64,000 bases of DNA from Bradyrhizobium iriomotense (lineage in GTDB: Bacteria; Pseudomonadota; Alphaproteobacteria; Rhizobiales; Xanthobacteraceae), in the NCBI RefSeq assembly GCF_018129405.1, contig NZ_JAFCLP010000029.1, positions 1 through 64,000 of the forward strand. The letters are read 5' to 3'. Shown in pieces: positions 16,232 to 25,897 of this stretch (position 1 is the first letter of the stretch; every line of letters starts with the position of its first letter). The position numbers and the translations under genes were made by a program. Under the pieces are notes generated by a model that ran no database searches, had not been told where the DNA came from, and saw nothing but the letters and a program-made list of their open reading frames with translations.

Positions 16232-17920
16232 TCAGGCGGCGCGGACCGATTCCAGGAACTGCGCGACCTCGACCTTGAGGCGGGTGCTGTCGGTCGCGAG
16301 CGACTTCGCTGCCGACAGCACCTCGACCGAGGCCTCGCCGGTCTCGATCGCACCGCGCTGCACGTCGGTGATGTTGGACGAGACCTCCTGCGTGCCGAGC
16401 GAGGCCTGCTGGACGTTGCGCGAGATCTCCTGCGTCGCTGCGCCCTGCTCTTCGACGGCGGCGGCAATCGCCGCGGACACTTCGGACAGCCGCTCGATGG
16501 TGCCGCCGATCTCCTGGATCGCGCTGACGGATTCTTCCGTCGCGGCCTGGATGCCGGACACCTGTGCCCCGATCTCGCCGGTCGCCTTCGCGGTCTGCTC
16601 CGCCAGCGCCTTGACTTCGGACGCCACGACGGCAAAGCCGCGGCCAGCTTCGCCCGCCCGCGCCGCCTCGATGGTCGCGTTCAGCGCCAGCAGATTGGTC
16701 TGGCCCGCAATGGTGTTGATGAGCTCGACGACGTCGCCGATGCGGGAGGCCGCCAGCGACAGCGCGTTGACGCGCTCGTTGGTCCGCGCCGCCTGCTCGA
16801 CCGCCTCCGCGGCCATCCGTGCCGAATCCTGCACGCGGCGGCTGATCTCGGTGATGGAGGACGACAGCTCTTCCGAGGCGGAGGCGACCGCCTGGACGTT
16901 GGTGGAGGCCTCCTCGGAGGCCGCCGCGACGACGGTGGCGAGCTCCTGGCCGCGCTGCGCGGTGCTGGTCAGCGTCGACGCCGACGCCTCGAGCTCGGTC
17001 GAGGCCGAGGAGACGGTGCCGACGACTTCACCGATCATCGCCTCGAACTTGCGCGTGATGGCATCGACCCGGCGGCCGCGTTCGATCTTGGCCTCGGCGT
17101 CGAGCCGGGCCGCCTCGTCGGCTGCCCGCTTGGCGATCAGCGCTTCCTTGAAGATCTGCAGCGCATCCGCCATCGATCCGATCTCGGTCTTCTCGCCGCG
17201 ATGCGGCACCTCGGCCGAGAGATCGCCCTCGCCGAGCGACTGCATCGGCTTGATGATTGAAGCAATGCCACGCGAAACGTCGCGCACGAGATAATAGGCC
17301 GCGCCGATCGCGATCACGACCGAGAACACGATGATTCCAACCAGGACGCGGAAGATCAGCGCATAGCTGTCGGCCGCCTGCTTCGTCTCGAGCTCGGCGC
17401 CGCTGTTGTTGAGCTCGATGCCCTTCTGCAGCAGCGGATCGGCCGCTTGGGCCATCTTCGCCACCTTGGTCTGCAACATTTCATTGGCGTCGGTCGGGAA
17501 GCGGCCGACGCTCTTGCGCGACAGCGCCATCACCTCCTGCACGCCGTTCAGATACTCGGCCCAGGCCTTGGTCCACTGCCCATAGAGCGAGCGCTCCTCG
17601 GGCGAATTGATCAAGGGCTCGTAGACCTTGCGGGTCTTCTCGATCCGTTCGCGCAGCGAGGCGAGCCGCTTCTCGGCCGCGTCCTTGCCCTCGGCGCTCT
17701 CCTGCATCAGATGCAGGCGGAGCGCGACGCGCAGCTCGTTGATGTCGGCGCGAAGCGAGCCGAGCGCACGCACGCTCGGCAGCCAGCTTTCCGCAATCTC
17801 GACCGTGTGGGCATTGATGTTCTGCATGGTGCCGATCGCGGTCACGCCGACGCCGGCGAGCGAGAGCACGAGGACCGACAACACGGTCAGAAGCTTGAAG
17901 ACGATCGACAACTTCGACAT
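16232..17920 (-). CDS. Methyl-accepting chemotaxis protein
   Basis: 562 residues. A membrane helix at about 6-30, a periplasmic four-helix-type sensor of about 150 residues with no recognised ligand pocket, and a second membrane helix near 188-212 are followed by a HAMP domain ([27 protein letters not shown] in parts). The long coiled signalling domain has the hairpin tip with the core [20 protein letters not shown], which contacts CheA and CheW. No PAS domain and no C-terminal methyltransferase-docking pentapeptide are visible. A GTG three bases upstream is an alternative start. No che genes are adjacent. It is convergent with the DUF2339 gene. Confidence 0.9.
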   Translation of the reverse strand: MSKLSIVFKLLTVLSVLVLSLAGVGVTAIGTMQNINAHTVEIAESWLPSVRALGSLRADINELRVALRLHLMQESAEGKDAAEKRLASLRERIEKTRKVYEPLINSPEERSLYGQWTKAWAEYLNGVQEVMALSRKSVGRFPTDANEMLQTKVAKMAQAADPLLQKGIELNNSGAELETKQAADSYALIFRVLVGIIVFSVVIAIGAAYYLVRDVSRGIASIIKPMQSLGEGDLSAEVPHRGEKTEIGSMADALQIFKEALIAKRAADEAARLDAEAKIERGRRVDAITRKFEAMIGEVVGTVSSASTELEASASTLTSTAQRGQELATVVAAASEEASTNVQAVASASEELSSSITEISRRVQDSARMAAEAVEQAARTNERVNALSLAASRIGDVVELINTIAGQTNLLALNATIEAARAGEAGRGFAVVASEVKALAEQTAKATGEIGAQVSGIQAATEESVSAIQEIGGTIERLSEVSAAIAAAVEEQGAATQEISRNVQQASLGTQEVSSNITDVQRGAIETGEASVEVLSAAKSLATDSTRLKVEVAQFLESVRAA

Positions 17921-18197
17921 CACGAGAAATCCCGGTGAGACCTAGCAACGCACGAATGACCTGCGCCGCAATCGTCGCGACGCGACGACAGGGCGAAAGT
18001 CAGTTCATCAATGCTGGCTGGTTCTTATCGCCTCAGATTGCGCTCATAGTTGCAAGCAGGCGTTAACAGGAACCTACGTAAAACTACGCAAGCGCACCGG
18101 CCGCCCGTTATTTCTCCTGCAACCATCTGTTGCAGTGCGCGGGCACACTTCATGCTGCAGTGCGAACGCATCCGCACATCCAGGGATGGGCTTCGGC

Positions 18198-18437
18198 CTA
18201 CTGCGGCACCACTGTCTCGCCCACGATGCTGATGCGGAACACGGGCTCCTTGTTCTCGTCGAGCAGCTCCATGCTCCACTTCGCATTCGGCTTCATGCTG
18301 CGCGCGATCCCGCCGAGCAGATTGGCGCAGACCTCGGTCATCTCGGTCCACGCGGCGGCGCGATCGTCGAACTCGTACGGCTGATCGGCGGCACCGGAGT
18401 AGCGACCGGTACTGATGCGGAAGAAGTACAGCGACAT
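18198..18437 (-). CDS. Small DUF6894-type protein, 79 residues
   Basis: The protein begins MSLYFFRISTGRYSGAADQ and continues with a DRAAAWTEM segment, a pattern common in the many small Rhizobiales proteins grouped as DUF6894. No function is known for them. I start it at ATG 18437, with AAGGG about eight bases upstream; a longer frame upstream lacks family likeness. It is isolated by 160 bases from the secreted-protein gene upstream and by 277 bases from the chemoreceptor start downstream. Confidence 0.75.
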   Translation of the reverse strand: MSLYFFRISTGRYSGAADQPYEFDDRAAAWTEMTEVCANLLGGIARSMKPNAKWSMELLDENKEPVFRISIVGETVVPQ

Positions 18438-18599
18438 CGTTGAACCCTTGTCTCGGGCCGCGTCCCCCGGCCGTACGCAAACTGGGACGCGAACAACTAC
18501 CAACGCATGAAAGCCGCCGTCCGTATGACTACGGCGCGGCGGCTTCATGTTCGATGAAAATATGCAACGGCAAGGCGCGGATGGCCCCGCGCCGCCAGC

Positions 18600-19199
18600 T
18601 CACTGGGTGGAGCGACGCAGCTCCAGCGGGCCTTCGTTCTTCGCAGGATCCGACCTGACTTCGGACTTCACCGGCTCGAGCCGGCCGCTCTCGACACGCG
18701 GCGTCTCGACGCGCGCGGCGACCTCGGTGTTCGGCGCGCCGACCGACCCGGTGTGCTCCGAGGAGCGCAGCGAACGCGGACGCGCCCCCGCGCGCGCCAT
18801 CAGCATCTGATTGCCGCCCTGGTGATGGAAGTCGCAATAGGCGAAGCCCATGCCCGACACCGAGCCGCGGAAGCTGCGCTCGTCGGTCTTTTCCAGGTTG
18901 AAACAGGGCTCGAACGGAATGCCCTTGATCGAGGCGCAGACGTTCTGGCCGCGAATCTGGAGCGTATTACCGGGCAGGCGAAGATGGCGGACGGGACCCG
19001 AGCCCGAGAACTGCACCGCACCGGCGGCGCCGAGGTCGTCGAGAATGCGGCCTGCGCCGCGGGTGCCGTCGAAACAGGTGAAGGCGAACACCTTGCCGGC
19101 CACGAAGCGGCGCGCCTCGTCGGCGTTCATGCTTCCTGCAATGGCCGGCGCAAACGTCGCTGCCGCCGTGACAGCCCCCAACACAATACGCGCAAGCAT
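18600..19199 (-). CDS. Secreted hypothetical protein, 199 residues
   Basis: Residues 1-22 form a signal peptide ending IAGS. The mature part holds four cysteines in two likely pairs (FTCFDG, NVCAS, EPCFNL, AYCDFHHQGG), which fits a disulfide-bonded periplasmic domain. From about residue 140 the chain becomes low-complexity and charged (repeated VESGRLEPVKSEVRSDP-like stretches), probably disordered. I do not recognise a family. It stands alone; the acuI-type gene is upstream and transcribed in the same direction, 114 bases away. Confidence 0.7.
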   Translation of the reverse strand: MLARIVLGAVTAAATFAPAIAGSMNADEARRFVAGKVFAFTCFDGTRGAGRILDDLGAAGAVQFSGSGPVRHLRLPGNTLQIRGQNVCASIKGIPFEPCFNLEKTDERSFRGSVSGMGFAYCDFHHQGGNQMLMARAGARPRSLRSSEHTGSVGAPNTEVAARVETPRVESGRLEPVKSEVRSDPAKNEGPLELRRSTQ

Positions 19200-19312
19200 G
19201 CTCTACTCCGAACCGACCCCCGCAGCGGGCGATGCCTTATCTCTTTACCCGCTGCTTACCATACTAACCAAGGCAACATTGAAGCAGCTTGGTTGGTAAA
19301 GTCTGAACGCCG

Positions 19313-20299
19313 TTAGAGAATTTTTACCACGACGCGGCCGCGGACCTGGCCGGCGAGGATTTTCGCGCCCCATCCCGGGACCTCGTCGAGCGAAATTTCC
19401 TGAGTGATTTCAGATAGTTTTGTCCGATCCAGATCGGAGGCCAAGCGCAGCCAGGCAGCTTTTCGCGGCTCGATCGGGCACATCACGGAATCGATGCCGA
19501 GAAGGCACACTCCGCGCAAAATGAAAGGCGCGACCGAAGACGGCAGGTCCATGCCGGCCGCGAGGCCACAGGCGGCGATCGCGCCACCGTATTTCGTCAT
19601 CGACAGGAGATTCGCCAGCGTGGTCGAGCCGACGCTGTCGACGCCGCCCGCCCAGCGCTCCTTGGCGAGGGGTTTTGCCGGGGCCGACAATTCATTGCGA
19701 TCGATGACCTCGGCCGCACCGAGGTGCTTGAGGTAGTCGGCTTCCGCCGCGCGGCCGGTCGAGGCGATGACGTGGTAGCCGAGCTTGGACAGCACGGCGG
19801 TGGCAACCGAGCCGACGCCGCCGGCTGCGCCCGTTACCACCACGGGACCGCTCTTCGGCGAAAGGCCGTGCTTTTCCAGCGCCAGCACGGAAAGCATCGC
19901 GGTGAAGCCGGCGGTCCCGATCGCCATGGCGTCGCGCGCCGACAGGCCCTGCGGCAGGGCGACCAGCCAGTCACCCTTCACCCGCGCCTTCTCGGCATAG
20001 GCGCCGAGATGGGTCTCGCCCATGCCCCAGCCGGTGCAGACGACCTTGTCGCCCGCCTTCCACTGCGGATGCGAGGACGCTTCGACCGTGCCGGCAAAAT
20101 CGATGCCGGCGATCATCGGGAAGCGGCGCACCACCGGCGCCTTGCCTGTCAGCGCAAGGCCGTCCTTGTAGTTCAGCGTCGACCATTCGACGCGGACGGT
20201 GACGTCGCCCTCCATCAGTTCGGCTTCGTCGAACTGCGCGAGCTGCGCGGTGGTGCCCTTGTCCGCCTTGTCGACCCGGATCGCCTTGAATGTGGCCAC
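19313..20299 (-). CDS. acuI: YhdH/AcuI-type MDR oxidoreductase (acrylyl-CoA reductase family)
   Basis: 328 residues, the standard length for the zinc-free medium-chain reductases YhdH and AcuI. The N-terminal catalytic domain has [12 protein letters not shown] and [13 protein letters not shown]. The nucleotide-binding fold starts at [14 protein letters not shown], and the following strand end ([12 protein letters not shown]) suits NADPH. AcuI reduces acryloyl-CoA to propionyl-CoA with NADPH; YhdH relatives may act on other enoyl-CoA or quinone substrates, so the substrate is inferred. It lies downstream of and on the same strand as the MFS gene, 42 bases apart. Confidence 0.85.
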   Translation of the reverse strand: MATFKAIRVDKADKGTTAQLAQFDEAELMEGDVTVRVEWSTLNYKDGLALTGKAPVVRRFPMIAGIDFAGTVEASSHPQWKAGDKVVCTGWGMGETHLGAYAEKARVKGDWLVALPQGLSARDAMAIGTAGFTAMLSVLALEKHGLSPKSGPVVVTGAAGGVGSVATAVLSKLGYHVIASTGRAAEADYLKHLGAAEVIDRNELSAPAKPLAKERWAGGVDSVGSTTLANLLSMTKYGGAIAACGLAAGMDLPSSVAPFILRGVCLLGIDSVMCPIEPRKAAWLRLASDLDRTKLSEITQEISLDEVPGWGAKILAGQVRGRVVVKIL

Positions 20300-20341
20300 G
20301 ACTGCACTCCCTGACTTTGTTTGTCGGGGATGTTTAGCCGA

Positions 20342-21592
20342 TCAGGCCGGCTGCGCAACCGCTCGCTGAACCGGTTTCTCCACGATCGGAAGGTTGATCA
20401 GCGCCGAGAGCACGCCGAACAGAATCGAGAGCCACCAGATCGGCGTGTAGGAACCGAACTTTTCGAACACGATGCCGCCGAGCCAGACGCCGAGGAAGCC
20501 GCCGACCTGATGGCTGACGAAGGCAAAGCCATAGAGCGTCGCGAGCCAGCGCGTGCCGAACATCAGCGCCACCAGCGCCGAGGTCGGCGGCACCGTCGAC
20601 AGCCAGGTCAGGCCGGAGATCGCGCCGAACGCGATCGCCGAGAACGGCGTGATCGGGAACGAGATGAAGGCGAGCGTCGCAAGTGCACGCGTGAAATAGA
20701 TGGTCGAGAGGATGTAGCGCTTGGGCAGATAGTTCTGGAGGTAGCCGACGCTGAGCGAGCCGATGATGTTGAACAGGCCGATCGCCGCGATCACCCAGCC
20801 GCCGGTTTGCGTCGAGATACCGCGATCGACCAGAAAGGCCGGCAGATGCACGGTGATGAAGGCAAGTTGGAAACCGCAGGTGAAGAAGCCGAGCACGAGC
20901 AGCACATAGGAGCGGTGACCGAAGGCTTCCGCAAGCGCCCTGGTGAAGGTCTGCTCATCCGCTTGCGTCGTACTGCCGGTCGCTGCGACCGGCGGCGTGG
21001 AGAGCGCCAGCGACAGCGGAATGATCAGCAGCATCAGGAAGCCGAAGACGGAGAGTGCCTGCTGCCAGCCGAAATTGTCGATGAGCGCGACGCCAATGGG
21101 CGCGAACAGGAACTGTCCGAACGAGCCCGCCGCGGTGCCGGCGCCGAGCGCAAGCCCACGCTTCTCGGCGGGCAGGAGCTTGCTGAACGCCGACAGCACC
21201 AGGTTGAACGAGCAGCCGGCGAGACCAAAGCCGACCATCACGCCGGCACCGACATTCAGTGACAGCGGCGTCGAGGAGTAGCGCATCAGGAGCAGGCCGC
21301 CGGCATAGAGCAGAGCACCGACGCACATCACCCGAAACAGGCCGAAGCGGTCGGCGACCGCGCCGGCGAAAGGCTGGCCCAACCCCCACAACAGATTCTG
21401 CACGGCGATCGCGAGACCGAACACGTCGCGGCCCCAGGCGAACTCGTGGCTCATCGGCTGCACGAAAAAGCCGAGCGCCGAGCGCGGGCCGAAACCGAGC
21501 ATGCCGATGGCACAGCCGCAGAGAATGATGATCGCCGGCGTGCGCCAGGTGGAACGGGAGACCGGACCGAGCTCGCCAATTGATGTCGACAT
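20342..21592 (-). CDS. MFS transporter
   Basis: 416 residues with about 12 hydrophobic helices and the loop 2-3 signature GAVADRFGLFRVM typical of major facilitator proteins. The fold resembles the oxalate/formate antiporter and monocarboxylate branch, but the cargo is not readable. The start is ATG 21592, with AAGGAG upstream (the stretch GACAAGGAGCACACC just before it). Earlier in-frame codons run through intergenic-looking DNA and are not used. The gap upstream holds short inverted repeats (ATGC-ATTT-GCAT at 21654-21665; CATTG-N5-CAATG at 21717-21731) and, farther on, the nad operators. The AcuI-type gene follows on the same strand. Confidence 0.85.
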   Translation of the reverse strand: MSTSIGELGPVSRSTWRTPAIIILCGCAIGMLGFGPRSALGFFVQPMSHEFAWGRDVFGLAIAVQNLLWGLGQPFAGAVADRFGLFRVMCVGALLYAGGLLLMRYSSTPLSLNVGAGVMVGFGLAGCSFNLVLSAFSKLLPAEKRGLALGAGTAAGSFGQFLFAPIGVALIDNFGWQQALSVFGFLMLLIIPLSLALSTPPVAATGSTTQADEQTFTRALAEAFGHRSYVLLVLGFFTCGFQLAFITVHLPAFLVDRGISTQTGGWVIAAIGLFNIIGSLSVGYLQNYLPKRYILSTIYFTRALATLAFISFPITPFSAIAFGAISGLTWLSTVPPTSALVALMFGTRWLATLYGFAFVSHQVGGFLGVWLGGIVFEKFGSYTPIWWLSILFGVLSALINLPIVEKPVQRAVAQPA

Positions 21593-21810
21593 GGTGTGCT
21601 CCTTGTCTGTTTGTTGGCGGTCCGGGATAGGCAGCCGCGAGCCAGCTCGTTTAATGCATTTGCATGAAAACCCCAAGTCAAAAGCGGCTGCATTCCACGA
21701 AGGGCTGTTGCGGGAGCATTGCATTTCAATGAGGCCTCGCCTGACGCGATCTGACGGGAATGTGTGGGACAGGGACTGGCGATCTCCAGCCGAGCGTGCT
21801 ATCTTTGATT

Positions 21811-21825
21811 TGCTCATATTGAGTA
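21811..21825 (+). promoter_or_regulatory. nad operator 1
   Basis: TGCTCATATTGAGTA is an inverted repeat with outer parts TGCTCA and TGAGTA around three bases. Its hexamers reappear in the opposite orientation at 21886-21900. The two sites are 75 bases apart centre to centre, about seven helical turns. Confidence 0.7.
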
Positions 21826-21885
21826 TATTTGGGTATCAGTGAAGTCCATTCCGGCCCTTGGGCCGGATTACTCAGGCCCACAATA

Positions 21886-21900
21886 TACTCACTTTGAGCA
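21886..21900 (-). promoter_or_regulatory. nad operator 2
   Basis: TACTCACTTTGAGCA read on the other strand is TGCTCA-AAG-TGAGTA, the same hexamers and spacing as operator 1. It ends 25 bases before the nadA start, so a bound protein could block the promoter or the early transcript. Confidence 0.7.
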
Positions 21901-21925
21901 TAAATGGCATGCAAGGGAGGCTTCG

Positions 21926-23032
21926 ATGCCGATCACTGGAATTTACGGCCCTGACGATTTTGCCGCCCGGCCCCAGGGCAAGGTCACCACCTCACCCCGC
22001 GGCACGCCGGCGCGAACGGTTTCTTCGCTCCCGATGCCTTCGCTGGAATGGACTGACGACGTCGAGCGCGCCACCGCGCCGCTCTATGAGCGCGTCAAGC
22101 ACGTGATCCCGCCGATCGAGTGGCCGCTGATGGCGCCGACGATTCACGCGATCAACGAGCTGAAGCAGGCCCGCGGCGCGGTGATCCTCGCGCACAATTA
22201 CCAGGCGCCGGAGATCTTCCACTGCGTCGCCGATATCGGCGGCGACTCGCTCCAGCTCGCGGTCGAAGCCACCAAGGTGAAGGCCGGCATCATCGTGCAA
22301 TGCGGCGTCCACTTCATGGCGGAGACCTCGAAACTGCTCAACCCGGAGAAGACGGTGCTGATCCCGGATTCGCGTGCCGGCTGCTCGCTCGCCGCCAGCA
22401 TCACCGGCGCCGACGTGCGGCTGCTCCGCGAAAGATTCCCCGGCGTGCCTGTCGTCGCCTATGTCAACACCTCGGCGGAGGTGAAGGCCGAGGTCGACAT
22501 CTGCTGCACCTCGTCGAACGCGGTGCAGGTGGTCGAGAGCCTGAATGCGCCGACTGTGATCTTCCTCCCCGACCGTTACCTTGCGACCTACGTCGCCTCG
22601 AAGACCGACGTCAAAATCATCGCCTGGAAGGGCGCCTGCGAGGTGCACGAGCGCTTCAAGGGCGAGGAGCTGCGCGCCTTTCGCGAGGCCGATCCATCCG
22701 TGCAGATCATCGCGCATCCCGAATGTCCGCCGGACGTGCTGGCGGAGGCCGACTTCACCGGCTCGACCGCGCACATGATCAACTGGGTGCGCAACAAGCG
22801 GCCGCGGCGGCTGGTGATGATCACGGAATGCTCGATGGCCGACAATGTCCGCGCCGAGCTGCCTGATGTGGAGATGCTCCGCCCCTGCAATCTCTGCCCG
22901 CACATGAAGCGCATCACGCTCGCGAATATTTTGCAGAGCCTGCTGACGCTCGGCGAGGAAGTCACCATCGATCCCGCGCTCGCGGTGCGCGCGCGGCGCT
23001 CGGTGGAGCGGATGATCAATCTGAAGAACTAG
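21926..23032 (+). CDS. nadA: Quinolinate synthase
   Basis: 368 residues. NadA condenses iminoaspartate with dihydroxyacetone phosphate to make quinolinate and holds one [4Fe-4S] cluster. The three expected cysteines are present in [21 protein letters not shown] and [11 protein letters not shown]. The start is ATG 21926 behind AAGGGAGG at 21913-21920; longer in-frame starts would run through operator 2. It is the first gene of nadABC. A type A palindrome separates it from nadB, 180 bases on, which is unusual within an operon. Confidence 0.95.
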   Translation: MPITGIYGPDDFAARPQGKVTTSPRGTPARTVSSLPMPSLEWTDDVERATAPLYERVKHVIPPIEWPLMAPTIHAINELKQARGAVILAHNYQAPEIFHCVADIGGDSLQLAVEATKVKAGIIVQCGVHFMAETSKLLNPEKTVLIPDSRAGCSLAASITGADVRLLRERFPGVPVVAYVNTSAEVKAEVDICCTSSNAVQVVESLNAPTVIFLPDRYLATYVASKTDVKIIAWKGACEVHERFKGEELRAFREADPSVQIIAHPECPPDVLAEADFTGSTAHMINWVRNKRPRRLVMITECSMADNVRAELPDVEMLRPCNLCPHMKRITLANILQSLLTLGEEVTIDPALAVRARRSVERMINLKN

Positions 23033-23045
23033 CAACACACTCGGT

Positions 23046-23190
23046 GTCGTCCCGGCGCAGGCCGGGACCCATAACCACAGGAAGTTGTGGCTGCGAAGAA
23101 CGACGTTGAACAGCTTCGCGCAACAACTTCCGCCGCGGCGTATGGGTCCCGCCCCCCCCCGTGCGCAATTGCGCACTAGGCCGGGACGAC
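23046..23190. repeat. Intergenic palindromic repeat, type A, between nadA and nadB
   Basis: GTCGTCCCGGCGCAGGCC and CCATAACCACAGG at the left face a degraded partner at the right that includes a run of nine C and the self-complementary GTGCGCAATTGCGCAC at 23161-23176. It fills almost the whole gap between two genes of one pathway. Confidence 0.85.
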
Positions 23191-23212
23191 GGCAGAGAGC
23201 TTGGAGACAGAG

Positions 23213-24823
23213 ATGACTACAAACAACATCCACAACCTCACCCGCTCGACCGACGACGTCATCATCGTCGGCGGCGGCCTGGCCGGACTATTCTGCGCGC
23301 TGAAGCTCGCGCCGCGGCCGGTGACGCTGATCTCGGCGGCACCACTTGGACAGGGCGCGTCGTCCGCGTGGGCGCAGGGCGGCATCGCGGCGGCGGTGGC
23401 CGAAGGCGACACGCCGGAAGCACACGCCGCGGATACGATCGCGGTCGGCGGCGGCCTCGTCGACGCAGCCGTCGCTCTCGGCATTGCGCGCGAAGCCGCA
23501 CCGCGCATCCATGACCTTCTCGCCTATGGCGTGCCGTTCGACCGCGACCTCGAAGGCAGGCTGGCCGTGGGGCGGGAAGCTGCGCATTCAGCCCGGCGCA
23601 TCGTGCATGTGCGCGGCGATGGCGCAGGCGCTGCGATCATTGCGGCACTGAGCGAGGCAGTACGCCGCACGCCGTCGATCCGCGTCATCGAAGGTCTGGT
23701 CGCGGAGTCGCTGCTGACCGAGGATGGCGCCGTCACTGGCCTGCAGCTGCGCGACGCCGGCAATGTCGCTGCACGACCGGTCCTGCTCGCCTCGCGTGCG
23801 GTGGTGCTGGCGACCGGCGGCCTCGGCCATCTCTACGCCGCCACCACCAATCCGCCCCAAGCCAGCGGCTCGGGCCTTGCGATCGCCGCCCGCGCCGGCG
23901 CTGACATCGCCGATCCGGAATTCGTCCAGTTCCATCCCACCGCCATCATGGTCGGCCGTGATCCGGCGCCGCTTGCGACCGAAGCGTTGCGCGGCGAAGG
24001 CGCAACGCTGATCAACGCCCATGGCGAGCGCTTCATGCCAGCGCGTCATCCGCTCGCCGAACTCGCGCCGCGCGACATCGTGGCCCGCGGCGTGTTCGCC
24101 GAGATCGCGGCCGGGCGCGGCGCCTTCCTCGATGCACGGGAGGCGCTGGGCTCGCGTTTCGCCGACAAGTTTCCGACGGTGCATGCGAGCTGCATCGCCG
24201 CCGGCATCGATCCCGCGAGGCAAACCATCCCGATCGCACCGGCCGCGCATTACCACATGGGCGGTATTGCCGTGGACGCGCGCGGCCGCAGCTCGATCGA
24301 GGGGCTCTGGGCCGGCGGCGAAGTATCGTCCACCGGCGCACATGGCGCCAACCGCCTCGCCTCCAACTCGCTGCTGGAGGCGGTGGTCTACGCTGCACGC
24401 ATTGCCGACGACATCGCCGGCCGCACGGTGCCCTCGCCTGCCCACCTTCCCGACGCATTGGCGACGCCACGCGGCGGCACGCCGGATGCAGCGGGCGTGA
24501 CGCGGCTGCGCGCAATGATGAGCACGCATGTCGGCGTGATCCGCGATGACGACGGGCTTGCAGAAGCCGTGCGCCACTTCGCCGCGCTCGAACGCGAGGC
24601 TGGAAACATCGGTGTCCGCAACATGGCGATCTCAGCCCTGCTCGTTGCCGCTTCCGCCTGGGCGCGGCGTGAGAGCCGCGGCGCGCATTTCCGTTCCGAT
24701 CATCCAGCCGACAACCCCGCGCTGGCGCAGAGAACGATGACCACGCTCGCCGCAGCGCGCGAGGTCGCGGAAGACCTGAGCGAGCGCCCGCTGCGGCGCA
24801 TTGCGCAACCCCTGATCGCCTGA
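23213..24823 (+). CDS. nadB: L-aspartate oxidase
   Basis: 536 residues. NadB oxidises aspartate to iminoaspartate with FAD and supplies NadA. The dinucleotide fold [13 protein letters not shown] is at the N-terminus, and [12 protein letters not shown], the FVQFHPTA segment and the HMGGIAVD and [21 protein letters not shown] motifs are those of the fumarate reductase/aspartate oxidase family. The start is ATG 23213, behind TTGGAGACAG. It ends ten bases before nadC. Confidence 0.95.
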   Translation: MTTNNIHNLTRSTDDVIIVGGGLAGLFCALKLAPRPVTLISAAPLGQGASSAWAQGGIAAAVAEGDTPEAHAADTIAVGGGLVDAAVALGIAREAAPRIHDLLAYGVPFDRDLEGRLAVGREAAHSARRIVHVRGDGAGAAIIAALSEAVRRTPSIRVIEGLVAESLLTEDGAVTGLQLRDAGNVAARPVLLASRAVVLATGGLGHLYAATTNPPQASGSGLAIAARAGADIADPEFVQFHPTAIMVGRDPAPLATEALRGEGATLINAHGERFMPARHPLAELAPRDIVARGVFAEIAAGRGAFLDAREALGSRFADKFPTVHASCIAAGIDPARQTIPIAPAAHYHMGGIAVDARGRSSIEGLWAGGEVSSTGAHGANRLASNSLLEAVVYAARIADDIAGRTVPSPAHLPDALATPRGGTPDAAGVTRLRAMMSTHVGVIRDDDGLAEAVRHFAALEREAGNIGVRNMAISALLVAASAWARRESRGAHFRSDHPADNPALAQRTMTTLAAAREVAEDLSERPLRRIAQPLIA

Positions 24824-24833
24824 AGGAGCCTCC

Positions 24834-25712
24834 ATGATCATCCCGACCTCGCTGCTCTATCCCGATGCCTTCCTCTCACCGCTCGCGATCGAGGAGGCGG
24901 TCGATCGCGCCCTCGACGAAGACCTCGGCCGCGCCGGCGACATCACCTCGCTGGCGACGATCCCGGAGGCAACCAGGGCGCAGGCCATCCTGGTCGCGCG
25001 CCAGTCCGGCGTGATCGCCGGCCTGCCGCTGGCGCTGGCGACGCTGCAAAAGCTCTCGGCCGACATCGAGGTGCGCGCGCATGTCCGAGACGCCGCACGC
25101 GTTGCCCGCGGACAGCAGGTGCTGACGATCACGGGCCCCGCGCGCGCCATTCTCACCGCCGAGCGGACCGCGCTGAACTTTGTCGGCCGGCTGTCGGGCA
25201 TAGCCACGCTCACGGCGGACTATGTCGCGCGCACCGAAGGCACGAAAATGCGCATCTGCTGCACGCGCAAGACCACGCCGGGGTTGCGGGCGCTGGAGAA
25301 ATACGCAGTGCGCTGCGGCGGCGGCTTCAACCATCGCTTCGGCCTCGACGATGCGATCCTGATCAAGGACAATCACATCGCAGTCGCCGGCGGCATCCGT
25401 CCCGTGCTGGAGCGCGCCCGCGCCCATGCCGGCCATCTCATCAAGATCGAAATCGAGGTGGATACGCTGATCCAGCTGCGCGAGGTGCTCGACACCGGCC
25501 TCGCCGACGCCGTGCTGCTCGACAACATGGACCTTGCGACGCTGCGCGAGGCGGTGCGGATGAACGAGGGCCGCCTCAAGCTGGAGGCGTCAGGCGGCGT
25601 CACGCTGGACTCGATTGCGGCAATCGCCGCGACCGGCGTCGACTACGCGTCCTCCGGCGCCCTGACGCATTCGGCGCCGAATTTCGACTGCGCGCTGGAC
25701 ATCGAGGCGTAG
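24834..25712 (+). CDS. nadC: Nicotinate-nucleotide pyrophosphorylase (quinolinate phosphoribosyltransferase)
   Basis: 292 residues, a normal length. NadC joins quinolinate and PRPP with loss of CO2 to give nicotinate mononucleotide. Clear motifs are [14 protein letters not shown], the substrate-binding [16 protein letters not shown] with its arginine and lysine, [16 protein letters not shown], the IEIEVDT strand, and the C-terminal [11 protein letters not shown]. It starts ten bases after nadB, so the pair is cotranscribed. A type B palindrome starts nine bases after the stop. Confidence 0.95.
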   Translation: MIIPTSLLYPDAFLSPLAIEEAVDRALDEDLGRAGDITSLATIPEATRAQAILVARQSGVIAGLPLALATLQKLSADIEVRAHVRDAARVARGQQVLTITGPARAILTAERTALNFVGRLSGIATLTADYVARTEGTKMRICCTRKTTPGLRALEKYAVRCGGGFNHRFGLDDAILIKDNHIAVAGGIRPVLERARAHAGHLIKIEIEVDTLIQLREVLDTGLADAVLLDNMDLATLREAVRMNEGRLKLEASGGVTLDSIAAIAATGVDYASSGALTHSAPNFDCALDIEA

Positions 25713-25720
25713 TGTCTTCG

Positions 25721-25861
25721 CCTCTCCCCGCTTGCGGGGAGAGGCCGGAATGCGCGCGCAGCGCGGATTCCGGGTGAGGGGGAGTCTCCGCGAGTCCCAC
25801 TCTCACCGTCCTCGCGGAGAGTCCCCCCCACCCCAACCCTCTCCCCGCAAGCGGGGCGAGG
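25721..25861. repeat. Intergenic palindromic repeat, type B
   Basis: CCTCTCCCCGCTTGCGGGGA at the left is itself a hairpin. It pairs at a distance with CTCTCCCCGCAAGCGGGG at 25839-25856. Related copies lie at 49987-50128 and 62945-63089. It lies between nadC and the convergent cell wall hydrolase gene. Confidence 0.85.
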
Positions 25862-25897
25862 GAGCGCAGCTGCGCTTGTCGCGACAGCGCAATTATC

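Larger units (their letters stand above)
21593..21925. other. Divergent control region between the MFS gene and nadA
   Basis: These 333 bases hold no convincing gene. They carry two imperfect short palindromes near the MFS start, a small GC hairpin at 21851-21866 (CCGGCCC-TT-GGGCCGG in outline), a lone TACTCA half-site at 21869-21874, and the two full nad operators listed separately. Confidence 0.7.

Noticed and set aside
23161-23176. GTGCGCAATTGCGCAC as a regulator site for nadB
   Set aside because: It lies within a degraded type A repeat and is not found before the other NAD genes; more likely part of the repeat.
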